From positions 1,172,501 to 1,236,500 of the forward strand of contig JAJTWR010000284.1 in assembly GCA_021613335.1 (NCBI GenBank): 64,000 nt of DNA, given 5' to 3'. Source of the stretch: Whitmania pigra (lineage: Eukaryota > Annelida > Clitellata > Hirudinida > Haemopidae). Position numbers and translations under genes: made by a program. This document shows positions 1 to 16,108 of this stretch, in pieces. The notes beneath the pieces were generated by a model. That model was not told the origin of the DNA. It searched no databases and saw only the letters and a list, made by a program, of their open reading frames with translations. How positions within the stretch are numbered: the stretch's first letter is position 1; each line of letters begins with the position of its first letter.

Positions 1-1085
1 CGACAACGAAGATAACATTATCAATGTCGATGATGATGACGATGATGACGACGATGGTGTTGATGATGATGATGACGATGACGATGACGACGATGATGAC
101 GATGACGATGATCACAATTCACAAATAATCCTCCCGATGCAACCGTCTCCTGAACATCTAAACACAAAAAAATCACCAAAAAAGCCAAAAAACCATACAC
201 GACCCATTTGAAGAATCACTTTCGTGTGAATAATTAGAGTTTAGATGCTCTAAAAAAAAATAAAAAATAAAAATTAATTTAAAAAAAACAAGACGAATAA
301 CAACAAAAAGATAAAGTTCGAGCAGACGATGATAGCTCAAGAGCCTCTGAAGACGACGAGTGAATGAATGACAGAGAGTAAAGTAAAGGAAACAACTGGA
401 ATGTCAGGAACACGTCCTTCTGTCTTTGACAGCCAGGAGTGGAAGAATCCCGAGCATGCCCCCGTCACCACCTCCCCACCATTCTCCCCAACTCCCCACC
501 TCCCCAATCGCAAATAAACGTCCAGCCCTGGAAAAACGCACAACAGAGGAAAAGCTCGTGGAAGCAGTTTTTGGCTTCCAAATGAAAAGAACTTAATCCT
601 TGTGAAGCGCCGGAAAGAATTGAAATGAATGGAGTTACGTTCATCATAGTCGTCGTCGTCTTCAGCGTCATCATCATCATCGCCATTATCATCTTCACGA
701 CCATCATCATCGTCATCGTCATCGTCATCATCATCGCCATTGATGATGCAAATCATTATCCAATTTTGGTTCGTAAAATGTGAGAAGGAAAAGTCACGTG
801 ACGTCGGAACCTGGCAATAAATGTTTTCATGAATATCATTTGCATCGAATCATTTTCATACACGACTTCATCATCGTCATCATCATCGTCGTCATGATTA
901 TCATCGTCATCGTCGACGTCGTCGTCATCATCGTCATCATCATCATTATCAATACATCTCTCCTACTGATCAGAATTCAATGCAATTCCCATGAGGAATG
1001 TCTGAATATTGTCAGGAGATTAAGCAATAATACTCTCTAATCCTCCACCACCATCTCTCTTCATCGGCACCGACGGTTTCCTGAC

Positions 1086-1170
<85 letters not shown>

Positions 1171-1310
1171 GTCATCATCGTCATCGTCATGGTCATCATC
1201 ATCGTCGTCATCATCATCCTCATCATCATCATCATCGGCGTCATCGTCTTCAGCGTCATCATCATCACGACCATCATCATCGTCATCATCATCATCATCA
1301 TCATCATCAT
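1..1310. repeat. GAT/GAC then ATC/GTC trinucleotide tracts
   Basis: Imperfect (GAT)n and (GAC)n at 1-115, (ATC/GTC)n at about 640-745 and 860-955, and a nearly pure (ATC)n run at about 1085-1175 continuing imperfectly to 1310. The plus strand is GAT-rich at the left end and ATC-rich from 640 on, so the tracts are partly mutually complementary. The spacers (120-640, 745-860) are AT-rich and show no gene. Long acidic or poly-Met reading frames across these tracts are repeat artefacts. Confidence 0.9.
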
Positions 1311-1527
1311 ACCACCACAGCCAACCCATCCCTCAACGTCACAGTTCATTCAGTCAATCAGCAACTCCCTCCTACGTCACATCTTCCTGGCACATGCGCA
1401 TTAATTGCATTTGTCCTGATTGCTTTTCGCTTCACTCCGGGAATCTAAAATTAGAAGCAACTTTCGCTCGGGGAATTCCAATTCAGAAAGTTTGATAAAA
1501 AAAAAAGATGAAAACTCCCAAGATATC

Positions 1528-1975
1528 GATGATGATGATGATGATGATGATGATGACGATGATGATCGTGCTAAAAATAACTCCGCAAAGTTTCCGAACG
1601 TACTATTAATAACATTATGGATCTTTTTTCCCGCCCTTGAACGAAACACTGTCGTGAAAGATGAGAAGTCCAAAGAATGTAAAAGTCAACAATGCCATTA
1701 TCGCTCATCACGTGACGTGGAAGGTTGATTTTCTCGACTGTGGTATGATATTATTCTGTGACTTAATATGGTGACGACGATGATGATAATGATGGCGTCA
1801 TGACGATGATGATGATGATGATAGTGATGTCGGAAGTGTTATGAAGGTGAAGAAGATACTGTAATAACGACGAATGATAATGATGATGATGATGATGATG
1901 ATGATGATAATGATGACGATGAGGATGATGATAATGATGACGATGAGGATGATGATAATAATGACGATGATAAAA
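1528..1975. repeat. GAT triplet tracts, second cluster
   Basis: (GAT)n at 1528-1566 and imperfect GAT/GAC/AAT triplets at 1778-1825 and 1874-1975, all with GAT on the plus strand. The sequence in between has no convincing splice-bounded coding exon. A short 9-bp repeat (unit TGGTGTAGC, three copies) follows at about 2180-2210, and an AAAT tetranucleotide run lies at 2440-2480. Confidence 0.85.
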
Positions 1976-2664
1976 TCGGTGATCACTGTCACTCGGTGTC
2001 AAAGTTCAAAGTTTGAACCGCTTTGCCACCTTTCACATTTCGCGGTTGTTTCTCATCTCCATCCTCAAGTGGTACGGTAATGGAGCAATCTACATTCTTC
2101 ACAGTCGAGAGGAGTGGGGACAGTTTCTCGGACGGTTCAAGTGCGCCTTTCGTATTTCTATCTATCTCCTTCGCTGCTGTAGCTGGTGTAGCTGGTGTAG
2201 CTGGTGTAGCTACTCCGAGTTCATCAAAAATTCAATATGACTCCAATCGTGTCTTTTCCAAATATTTGCCACCTTCGTCAGGTTCGGATATTGCTTCCGG
2301 CAGCTTCGATCGTCACTTTGGTCACGCATGACTTTCGTCGTCGTCCAATCACAACACGCCGCGTCAGGTTGGGATATCCTTCCGCCTGTATCCATCCGCC
2401 CTGGCTGGAAAAGATTCACTCACTCGGGGTAAAAAAAAAAAAATAAATAAATAAATAAATAAATGAATAAATAAATAAATGACGTCACTTATGCCATCTG
2501 GACCACTCAGCTAAACTCAACTCCAGGATCATTCGGCTGCTCTGAGGAATAAATCCGATCACGTGCCAAGAGCGGAAGTCGAGATCCGATTTTCGATGAA
2601 ATCTCTCCGCCGAGGTTGTGATCGTGCGGTTGTCATGGAGACGTGTGATGGTAATGATTGCCCG

Positions 2665-3175
<511 letters not shown>

Positions 3176-3295
3176 CGCAGTCATAATCACCGACGACCAC
3201 ACTGGCCTCACTTTCACACAGACAATAATTTACTGGAACTGTATGTAAGTGGGTCCAGAGTTGACGTCGGATGAACACTTTCCTCCACGGTGAAG

Positions 3296-3780
3296 ACGAC
3301 GACGACGACGACGATGGTGGCACCTTCCGACGACCGTGGCTGCGTGGAAATAGAGGCGGCCGCGGCGGCGTGACGTGACGTGACGTGAGTCAGAGCAGGT
3401 CTGCTGATGTGTAACTTTTGTCTACAGGACGGTAGGCGATCGATGGCTCCATTATTGCCACTTAACTGGAACGCGAATGCACATCCTGGATGAATGCCCG
3501 GTCGACAATAGTACGTGACGGGTACGGCGACGGATGTGAACTCCGAGAACACGCACAGATCCACAGAGTAGGGAAGAAAGGTACGCGGAGACCGGTGGAA
3601 CAATAAAATGTGTGCACATTAAAAAAAAATCTTAATGACATAATTGCCGAATAGTGCTACGCCCAAACAATTAGGCAGGGCTCGATGTCGCTGTCGACTT
3701 GCGCGCGTGTGAAGTCGAAGTCGTGCACGTGTGAGCAGCGCGCACGCACGCACGCACACACGGGAGACGTCCGTTGCTGT
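3296..3780. promoter_or_regulatory. GC-rich island with tandem TGACG motifs
   Basis: This stretch is much richer in G+C and CpG than its surroundings. It contains a CGG-rich block at 3350-3372, three overlapping TGACG(T) units at 3370-3387 that run directly into an AP-1-like TGAGTCAG, and a CpG/CA-rich stretch at 3690-3760. Tandem TGACG units resemble CREB/ATF half sites. I infer a possible promoter or CpG island, but no first exon can be assigned on either side, so the role is a guess. Confidence 0.3.
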
Positions 3781-3839
3781 GCTCCATTGTTTTACATGGA
3801 AAGTATACACATATTGATTTTCCAGGTGGAAGCAACGCA

Positions 3840-4470
3840 ACGATGACGACGACTACGATGACGATGCATGCGATGTTGATGATGATGATTATGCTGAAGA
3901 TGATGACGATGACGACGATGATGACGATAGTGATGATGGTGATGATGGTGATGATAATAATAACACAAAATGGTGCCGATAATGATGATTTGCAAATTGG
4001 TTTCCTCCAATATCCAAGAAGTTATATCCATAAAGTTTGTTTACCATTTCTTTTTTCTGCTGCGAAACATCATTATCACCACCATCATCGACATCGTTAT
4101 CATCATCATCATCGTCATCATCAGCATCATCTGGAAGGCAGACGTTTCCTTTTAGACTCAGCAGATGGCACCTCTCAAAGACCACCGGAAGTTCGTCGCT
4201 AAGCAACGACTTCCGTGTTCAGGTCGCTTCCATTTGAGCGAACTTCAACCTGAAACCTTCCAAGAATATTTACCTAGCGCTCTTTTTTTCATCATCATCA
4301 TCATCATCATCATATCCATCACCACCATCGTCATCGTCGTCGTCGTCATCCTCATTATCGTCGTAACATTAATAATCATCATTATCATCATCGTCGTCGT
4401 CGTCGTCGCCATCATCATCATTTCTCTCTTTGTTGTTGTCATCATCACCATCGAAAAAGTTTCGCCTGTC
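3840..4470. repeat. GAT then ATC triplet tracts
   Basis: Imperfect GAT/GAC triplets at 3840-3960 on the plus strand, then ATC/GTC triplets at 4075-4130 and 4288-4455. The two orientations face each other about 130-450 bp apart. No exon with convincing splice sites was found in the unique sequence between them. Confidence 0.8.
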
Positions 4471-4626
4471 TATGCCAAGTCAGGGTCAAGTGAAGGTCAC
4501 GCCGGTCAATCGTTGAGTCATAAACGAATTATTGCTGAAGAGAGGATATAGGTCGCAAGATCTCAGCGATGAATCACTCACGACCAATCAGGAGGCCGAT
4601 AAATATGTCATAGGTCGAAACCGTTC

Positions 4627-4654
4627 ATTTCCCCCTAGCGCTCCTGGGGGAAAT
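4627..4654. other. Perfect 9-bp hairpin
   Basis: ATTTCCCCC at 4627-4635 is the exact reverse complement of GGGGGAAAT at 4646-4654, with a 10-base loop. A second small stem (AAAGGTT / AACCTTT) lies at about 4795-4812. No coding region is nearby, so a terminator-like or structural role cannot be claimed. Confidence 0.5.
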
Positions 4655-4929
4655 TTGGACTTAAATCAAATTTTGATCCGTTCGGCTGCGATTCTATTTT
4701 CGTAGCTGGCCTGCCCTGTTTACGAATCGACCTGACCTAGATTTGAAAAGGTCAAGTTTCGCGGGCTAGGACAAACGAGAGTCAAGTATCGATAAAGGTT
4801 GAAAACCTTTAGACGGGTTGGAATTGCATCTTCGACTCTCTGGCATCAACGGAACAATCGAGATTCGGTTGAAGAAATGTTGCAAATCGATCAAAGCGGT
4901 CAAAATAGTTAGAAATGGTACTCGAAATT

Positions 4930-5133
4930 TATCGTCATCATCAGCATCAGCATCATCATCGTCGTCGTCGTCGTCACCATCATCATCATCATTATCAAGA
5001 CCTACTAAGACTCACCTGAGCCATACTTCCTTGACTACTCCTCCGACCTTTTCCAAGTAGAACTTCACCACCATTAGCATCTTCTCTGCATCAAAATGGC
5101 AGGTTCAACTTTCTGGCATAATAATAATAACGC

Positions 5134-5170
<37 letters not shown>

Positions 5171-5172
5171 TC
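4930..5172. repeat. Short ATC/GTC and AAT triplet runs
   Basis: ATC/GTC triplets at 4930-4998 and an (AAT)n run at 5120-5170. A reading frame starting at 5096 reads the AAT run as poly-Asn, but has no other sign of being a gene. The rest of 4480-5836 is unique sequence in which I see nothing definite. Confidence 0.7.
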
Positions 5173-5836
5173 CAGCAACCGAAGAACCTTTCCTTGGGAA
5201 GCAACAGGAGAATGCAGCCCGCCCGACAGCTCAATGATTAGCATAAAACCGAGACGGAGTACCCGACAACTCCAGCAGTTCCAATGGAAATGACTCCAGC
5301 CACTACTGCCTTCTGCGTCTGTGCGCAAATTCTCACCTGTTGAAACCGGAAGTGGCCGGAATGGAGAATGGATACAATATGGCGTCCGTCACGCTGCTCA
5401 TCCAATAGCGCTGGAGAGGTGTGGCCGAGAGCGTCCAATGGCATTGGAAATCTGCACGGTAGATGGAATTCACGTGCACGACCGTTTCACCGATGCTAAG
5501 GAATGTTGCTCCGCCTCACCTGTGGTCTCATTTCGGTCTTCCTGGGCACGCAAGGTGCTCTTCTGGTCAGGACGGGTACGATGGACTAACATTTGAAACT
5601 TTAAATCAACAGGAAGCCGCGTCTTGCGAGCAAAAATAAAAAAAAAACGGCACAGAAAGTGAAGCGCCTAACGTTTTATTGAGTCGTCGTTTCTATGGGA
5701 ACGAACGTCGATCGCTAATTTCTGTTCGTTCGGATATTATTTAACAATTTATTTAATGGACGAGGCTTGCTGTACTACCAAGGCCGAGGCAAAGGTCCGG
5801 TGGCATGTTTGTTGTTGTCGTCGTCAACGACTCACA

Positions 5837-5962
5837 ATGTCGGCGGAAGAAATTATTGATGAGCAGCCATTAAAAGAGTTAACGTCTCTTGATCACTTCC
5901 ACGTAGGCCGAAGAACAATGTTGTCCAAAGCGCAGGGCAAACCCGGTCTTCAACTTTTCCCG
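5837..5962 (+). CDS. Candidate first exon, unknown protein
   Basis: A 42-codon stretch starts at an ATG (MSAEEIIDEQPLKELTSLD...) and ends in LQLFP directly at a GTGCGT donor-like site, in phase 0. The composition (acidic, Leu/Glu-rich start, then basic) looks more protein-like than neighbouring frames, and the flanking DNA is less AT-rich. An in-frame ATG upstream (5756) is possible but reads a Cys-rich run. I do not recognise the protein and found no certain second exon. It could belong to the same gene as the patch at 8867-9327. Treat as a weak candidate. Confidence 0.25.
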
Positions 5963-8866
5963 GTGCGTTGACATCATGATTCCGTCCGTTGCGACAACCG
6001 TCAGAGAGCCGTTTTCAAGTAAACTATCTTAAACATTTCAGTGGATAAAAGTGCTTTTTGTAGAGGCGTCGTTTTAAGTGAGAACAAATTGCTCGATCAT
6101 TCAAGCGGAATTTAACTTTTGAGACCGATAGTAACATAATAGGTTGTCAAGTAATTTCAGGAGAATTTCGATTTTCATGAGGTTGCGAGTTTGCCCCGTC
6201 ACAGTTTACCCCTGCTATTTTCTTTGAGGCTGTAATGGCATCGTCTTCGCTACAGTTTACGAATACCCACCCTGCCAAAATGTCATCTACAAAACGACTA
6301 ATTCTGACTACGGCTCCATGCCTCCCAGCGACGCAACTACGCCGATTACTTTCTGGCCGAAGCGCTCCGGATTCACACAAGTTTGGAAATGCTACATTTG
6401 TCAATTCTAAATCATTTACATCGATAAATGTCATTTATCACTGATCGTCGCGACATGATATCTCCTAATGTGTTAATAAATCACAATATCCGTTAATAAG
6501 TAAAAGAATAGTCAGTTCATCAATTGATAAATTAATTTCTGGCAAACAGGACATGAAAGCAAGAAAGTGCGTCGGTGCAAGTACTTTGAACACGACACTT
6601 GACAAAGAATGCAGATGAAGAATTTGGCTTCTTCTCGAGATGAACAGGTCCATCAGGATATGGATTCCTGACTTTTGTTGAATGTTTTATTTTAAAACTA
6701 AAAGTGCAATTTGTAGATTCATTGCAATCTTATTAAAAATTAAGAATTACATCGAGAATTTTAATTAAAAATTGAACTGTAATATTTTTTCGATGTTTTT
6801 CTTGATAAAAAAAAGTTTGAAACCATATTAAAGGCCCTCTTCTTATTTAATTTATTGAATGAATAAATGTTTGAATGTTTTTTAATGGCATTGTTAGATA
6901 TGTTTAAAATAAAATAAAACAAAACAAAATTAAGATTTAATTAAATACACATTTTGCCCAAAATTCAGAACATCTTCAAAACAAACATCGGACGCCATTT
7001 TGAAAGCAGCATCTACCCTAGACTTTTTGTAAACGGTCTAAGATAAGTAACGAATTTTAATAATTAATTCCAATCCTTAGATCAGTAATAAAAGTAAGTT
7101 TTAGTTTTTACAACCCCGGGTGGCTTCCTCGCGTAAGAAAAACGGGAGATTAAGGTTATGGATTGACATCCATTGACAGTGTAGAGGATTAACTAGTGCC
7201 ACTATATATTGATCAGCTATTAGTAAGGATTGGGCACGTTTCAAAACCATTGTCCGGTTGTGCCTACATCTGTGAATCAGTCCAGTGAACATTCTGAGCA
7301 TTGGGTCAGTAAGTAACGAAGACGTTATTTTGGGCTGGGAATTGTAGGGCAGGACTAACTCCCCCATTCCAGCTTTCTGTTGGCTAGCCCTTGAGTTGCC
7401 CTACTCTAATTTTGCAGTTGATGCATTAAAGACTCATGACCAAGGCAAACATGCGTCAATATTATTAATTTATTAACTTTAGGGACATTTTCAAATGTTT
7501 AAGTTTATCACACCTCATTAAAATAGGTGGGCGATAGGACATATTTTTATCATTATGTGTGACAAAATTTCAAGCTGTAAATTTTAATTTAAAGGTTACG
7601 AAGGTTGTATCCAAGATTTCAATCAATCTCTTGCAATCGAATTTCTTTCAGAAGAGAACTTTCTCTTGTTATTTCGTGGCTTTTGTCTGAGAGCCTTTTA
7701 TAAGATATTCTATTGCTCCATCTTTCAAAATCATTTCAATGGCGTCCTCTCCTACCTCTAGAAAATTGTCTTCAATTCCCCGCGGCCCTGCAATGTTTCC
7801 AATAATATTCCTTTGTGTTCGAAATAATTAGAGATTTCGGAGGAATAAATCATATCTACGATGGCGTTTCAGACTGAAATATGCGACAGACATTGACATC
7901 TCGATGGCGTAACGTGACAGTAGCAGAAACTTCTGTTTTTCAAGAATTAAAGATGTACGACTGTCTCGTTTGGTTGCGTTGGTATCATGGTAGTTCTAGA
8001 GTGATTAATTTTAAATTGAGAATCCTAGCCCAAGTTACGGATGAAACGTATGATCTGCACAGCCAATCTCTGTTATGAGTTGGGTTCATTTTACAAAATT
8101 CGGCGAAAGAGAAGTCAGACGTATTGTATAAGACTCTCGGAAAATGATTTTAAGAATTATTAGAGAATGATTAGGATCAATAATTAAATGATTGTAGTCA
8201 GTTAATTAAATTGACGCTCTATCTCCCTCGCTTCTGTAGAAAAATTGTGTCTTTCTTATTAGCCAATGAAAATAGAGATTCACGAACCCGTTTCTGCGAT
8301 TCTATGTGTTCGAATTTAATTTATTCTGTCTATTAATTACAAGAATAGAACATTGTTACTATTATTAACACATCTCTAACTTGATTCTATGTAGTCACGC
8401 AATGAGATCACTTGTTTTCTTAGCATCCATTAATAACTGCATCTACAAGGAGACCAGCTTATTGGACCTGTTAAGTTTTCATCTCAGTAATTATGACAAT
8501 ATCGAAGACTCGATTATCTTTAACCTGCATTAAGATCGATTGAGAGAAGGGCTAGGGGAAGTGTTTTACACCTTCCATAGATGTCGCTAAGTTTTAAATT
8601 TTCTAATTCGTTTACTCATTTTAAGGCCAAATTAATCAGTTTAGGTTTAATCATTTAACAAACAAATTTTCCAAAATTTTTTTTGGAAGGTTGTCTCGTT
8701 TTAATCGCCCCAACAAACTTAGCAATTTCATAATGTCGGAGTTGACAAAAAATCACAGCTGATTTAGAAGTGAAACTAAGTGATGCGATTTAGCACTTAG
8801 GCCGCGCCCTAAAATCAGTTTGATGCGTGACGCAAACGATGAGCATCCAAGTTAGAACTCTAACAG
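5963..8866. other. Unassigned stretch
   Basis: About 2.9 kb of AT-rich unique sequence. Open frames of 60-95 codons occur (6147-6434 minus, 7101-7367 minus, 7881-8078 plus), but none has splice context or a family I recognise. No RNA gene or mobile element was recognised. Confidence 0.4.
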
Positions 8867-9327
8867 ACAACAGCGAAACCGAACCACTTTCCAAGCTACC
8901 TGGAAGAGCTGAATACTGATGCCAATCTACTAAATGAGTCCGACCGAGCGTGCTTAAATTCCATTCATTATTCGACCCAATTCATCAATCTTATTACAGA
9001 TGCGGCAGGCACGTTGCAACAACAGCCAAACGCACAAATGACGTTTCGGCAATAACACCCACCAAGGTACAGCGCGATGATTGCGATGTAAAAACAACAC
9101 TCGCAAACTGCTTTTCATCAAAACAAGTCGAAAAGCAATTGAAAATGAAAATCTGTAATTAAGCAGATGTTCATCAACTCCTAAGGGACGTTGGGCCGAC
9201 CAAACCATCTCAAACGTTGCCCCCCAAGGATTCTTATGGCAGTCCGAGCTGGATGATCGGAGTGGCCACCGATGCAGCCCCCAAAGCTGACTTACGAGCC
9301 AAATACCAGAGTTTATGTAACAAAAAT
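8867..9327 (+). CDS. Candidate 3' exons, unknown protein
   Basis: After an acceptor-like TAACAG at 8861-8866, a frame runs through FPSYLEELNTDANLLNESD and on to LITDAAGTLQQQPNAQM, which is helical and protein-like. A donor-like GT follows the M-T codons near 9043. A second patch begins after AAGCAG at about 9164. One of its frames reads SPSWMIGVATDAAPKADLR and ends at a TGA at about 9343. The phases of the two patches do not join cleanly in the frame I prefer, so the model is incomplete. No family recognised. Confidence 0.25.
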
Positions 9328-9343
9328 ACAGACATTTATTCAT

Positions 9344-9876
9344 GATCGAGAAACAACCTATGACATTCATAATTCCCAGTCATTGGTAATAAAACACATC
9401 CAACAACAAAATAATTTCAAAAGTACACCTATATAGATAAAATAAAAAGAAGAGAAAATGTAGTAGTTGTTGTAGATCTTAATCATTTTGGCAACGAGCG
9501 AGAGATTATGCAAGATTGCATAAAACGGAGCACACATCGACACTGGAGCACGGGACACGCCAATCAAAAAATTATTTACAGTTCATTGCACGGAATTGCT
9601 TTGAACGACTGAAGTGATTGGAATAATCGCCGTGTGTCAAAAAATAGTCATACGTGTTGAGACTTTGATTGATCGTTGGGTACCAACAACAGCTGGAAAA
9701 TAGGAAGTAACATCTCTTGAACACTATTGGTCATAAAATAACCGATGAAATGCAGACTAGTTGCACGTCGTACGGGCCTTCGCTCGCTAATGCTTGCTCC
9801 GACTCTGAAAGGAACGACGGACGAAAGATAGGTCAGATGGCGAACCTCACGTGATGGTTAAGAAGAAAGCGAATGT
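9344..9876. other. Unassigned stretch, includes GRK 3' UTR
   Basis: AT-rich sequence downstream of the GRK stop codon, which is read on the minus strand. It presumably holds the GRK 3' UTR. I see no further coding exon. Confidence 0.4.
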
Positions 9877-13774
<3,898 letters not shown>

Positions 13775-14252
13775 AAAACGTTTACGCGCGGACAAATTGT
13801 AAAATGTAATAAATTCAAATTAAAAAATAATCTAGAGCAGACAAACGGAAATATGACAGAACACAGCTCCAATCATTTTGGCGGAACTACAAAAATCACA
13901 GGCTGTGCGTCAAACATGGCAGGTTTATTTTTATATAATAAATGCTTTTACATTTTGTTCTCCAGATGACAGTAGCTGTAATCAAACAATTAAGACAAAA
14001 ATCATTCTACTCACATTTAAACTGCAAGTAAAAATGTTATACATATGTATTTGTTTACTTTTAATCTTAAATTAGTTATATCACATAAATTTTTCCATTT
14101 AAAATTTAAAATTATTTATGCTTGAAATTAAAATTTAAATATTATCTGAATACAAAATCCACGATTCAAAATTATGAAGTAAATCTCCAAGTAGAATGTA
14201 ACGAACTGGAAAACACAGATGCGAGAGGACAATTATTGTTGTTTGCTTAAAA
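13775..14252. promoter_or_regulatory. Shared intergenic region of two divergent genes
   Basis: The 478 bp between the start codons of the GRK (minus) and the MET/plexin-like receptor (plus) is AT-rich without an obvious TATA box, CpG island or repeat. It must hold the 5' UTRs and probably both promoters, unless untranslated first exons lie elsewhere. Co-regulation is only an inference from the head-to-head layout. Confidence 0.4.
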
Positions 14253-16075
14253 ATGAATTTCAATGCATCCAGTTGTGCATTTGTATTAGCTTTCTTTAGT
14301 TATTTAAATTTAATTGTGTGCACAATACTCAATAGTTTTGACGATTCTTCCAATAGTTTTACAAACATCGTGTTGGGAGAAGATGGAAAGTCTCTTTTTG
14401 TGGGTTCCACGGAAAATAAGATATTCGACTTCTCTTCAAATCTCGGATTACAAAATGTTTTTGTGCCAGACAGTCATTCTTTTAGAGCGGCATGTTATTC
14501 AAACTTACATTGTGTAAATAGTACTGCCAATTGCTCCAGTATTAATACCAATAGCAGTAATTACTTGGTTCCAGTATTTTCTACTACCAATCATGTGCTA
14601 ATTTGTGGATCAGCATTCGAAGGTGCCTGTATTTTTACTAATTATAAGTTAGAGGAAGAATCATATTTATGTGAATTATTGCTTCCAAAGCCCATTAATT
14701 ACACATCTTCAAATTTTTTTATTGCCAAGAAGCAATCAGGAGAGAGAGTTTGGATTGTTTCTTTTGATGTACATGATCTGACAACCCGGACATTGTTATC
14801 TGCTAGACGATTTGATAATTTCAGTAGGACAGGAACTGATCTTAAAGTTTCAGCTGATGTTGATTCTGATTCACAAATGTATCGTTACATTCTATCATTC
14901 CAAAAAGAAAATCTTGTTTATCACATTGTAAGCCACAAAGCTTCTAAAGGCAGTTCTTCGAATGGAGCTTTCATCATGCAATCATGTCTCAACAATCTGA
15001 GCTCGTCACTCGTAGAAGTTCCGATCAAGATGTTCGCAAAAGGAGTTGATGCCAAAGAGATTATCGATTCGACATATTCTAATTTTTCAATTTTCATATT
15101 GGTTCAGCATTCAAACAAGAGCGTCCTTTTCACCGTAGACTTGCGTGACTTGAAGAGCCACATGTCACGTGTCATAAATGACTGTCTCTTCAAGGGAGAG
15201 GGCTTCAAGGCTCCGTATTACATAGAATCCGATGGTCCAACATGTTCTGCAATGGTATGTGGCCACTAGATTTAGAATTTCTGAAAAATCAAAGGCAAAG
15301 ACTTTTTTTTTATTTAACACACAGGGTTTTATAGCCGACAAAGATTATTGCAGTCAGATTATATCTCATCACCAGATTTTCAGTCAGGACCCCGTGATAG
15401 CAAATTTATCCTATGAGTTTGATTGTCCGCACGTTACAAAAGTTGTTTGGGATCCAAATGCCGGCATCTTGTTTGCATCATGCAGTGATGGAACAATATT
15501 GAAGGTTATTGAATTTATATCTTTTTAATTTGGTCAAGAAAAGTATTATTTAAATTATTTAAGTATTTTATTAATTAAGTCATATTTGTTGTACTATGGC
15601 TAATGTCTTTTTCTAATTAGTTCAATAGTTTGTCCATATTAATGTTCTTAATAGCTTCAAGCAAATATGGACCCAAATTTGACCATGAAAGTGATTGACA
15701 CGATGGTCGATGTCAAGGAAAATGCATCCTCTCCATTCGTATTGGACATGAAAATAGGTCGCGAGAATGACCTTTTTGTTCTCACCAATCACAGTGTGAG
15801 TTATTTCTGGATTTATCTTTTTTTATTTTAGGGTATTTAAGTTTCATAATGAAATAAAATAAGCAGGTTTTGAGGCTGATGCGCAACAGTTGCTCTTCAC
15901 GTTCGACCTGCCAGTTCTGTTTGGCTGATCCTCAGTGTGGTTGGTGTGCCCCATCGAGAAGGTAATCTTTAGGAATTGAAATAGTTAAAATTAAGTGGTC
16001 TTAGTTGGAGAATGTATGTGCAACTTCAAATAATATGATACTGATACCTATGCATGATATTATTATCATCATTAT

Positions 16076-16108
<33 letters not shown>

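Noticed and set aside
1012..1349. Minus-strand frames of poly-Asp and poly-Met over 100 codons
   Set aside because: They are read-through of the (ATC)n tract; all three frames of such a tract are open. No start, splice or family signal.
5096..5293. Poly-Asn reading frame
   Set aside because: Caused by an (AAT)n run; flanks give no recognisable protein or splice sites.
7101..7367. 88-codon minus-strand frame
   Set aside because: No family recognised, no splice context, and similar chance frames occur in neighbouring non-coding DNA.
8954..9370. 139-codon minus-strand frame
   Set aside because: Composition is not protein-like (Trp/Cys/His-rich) and it lies antisense to the better plus-strand candidate exons.
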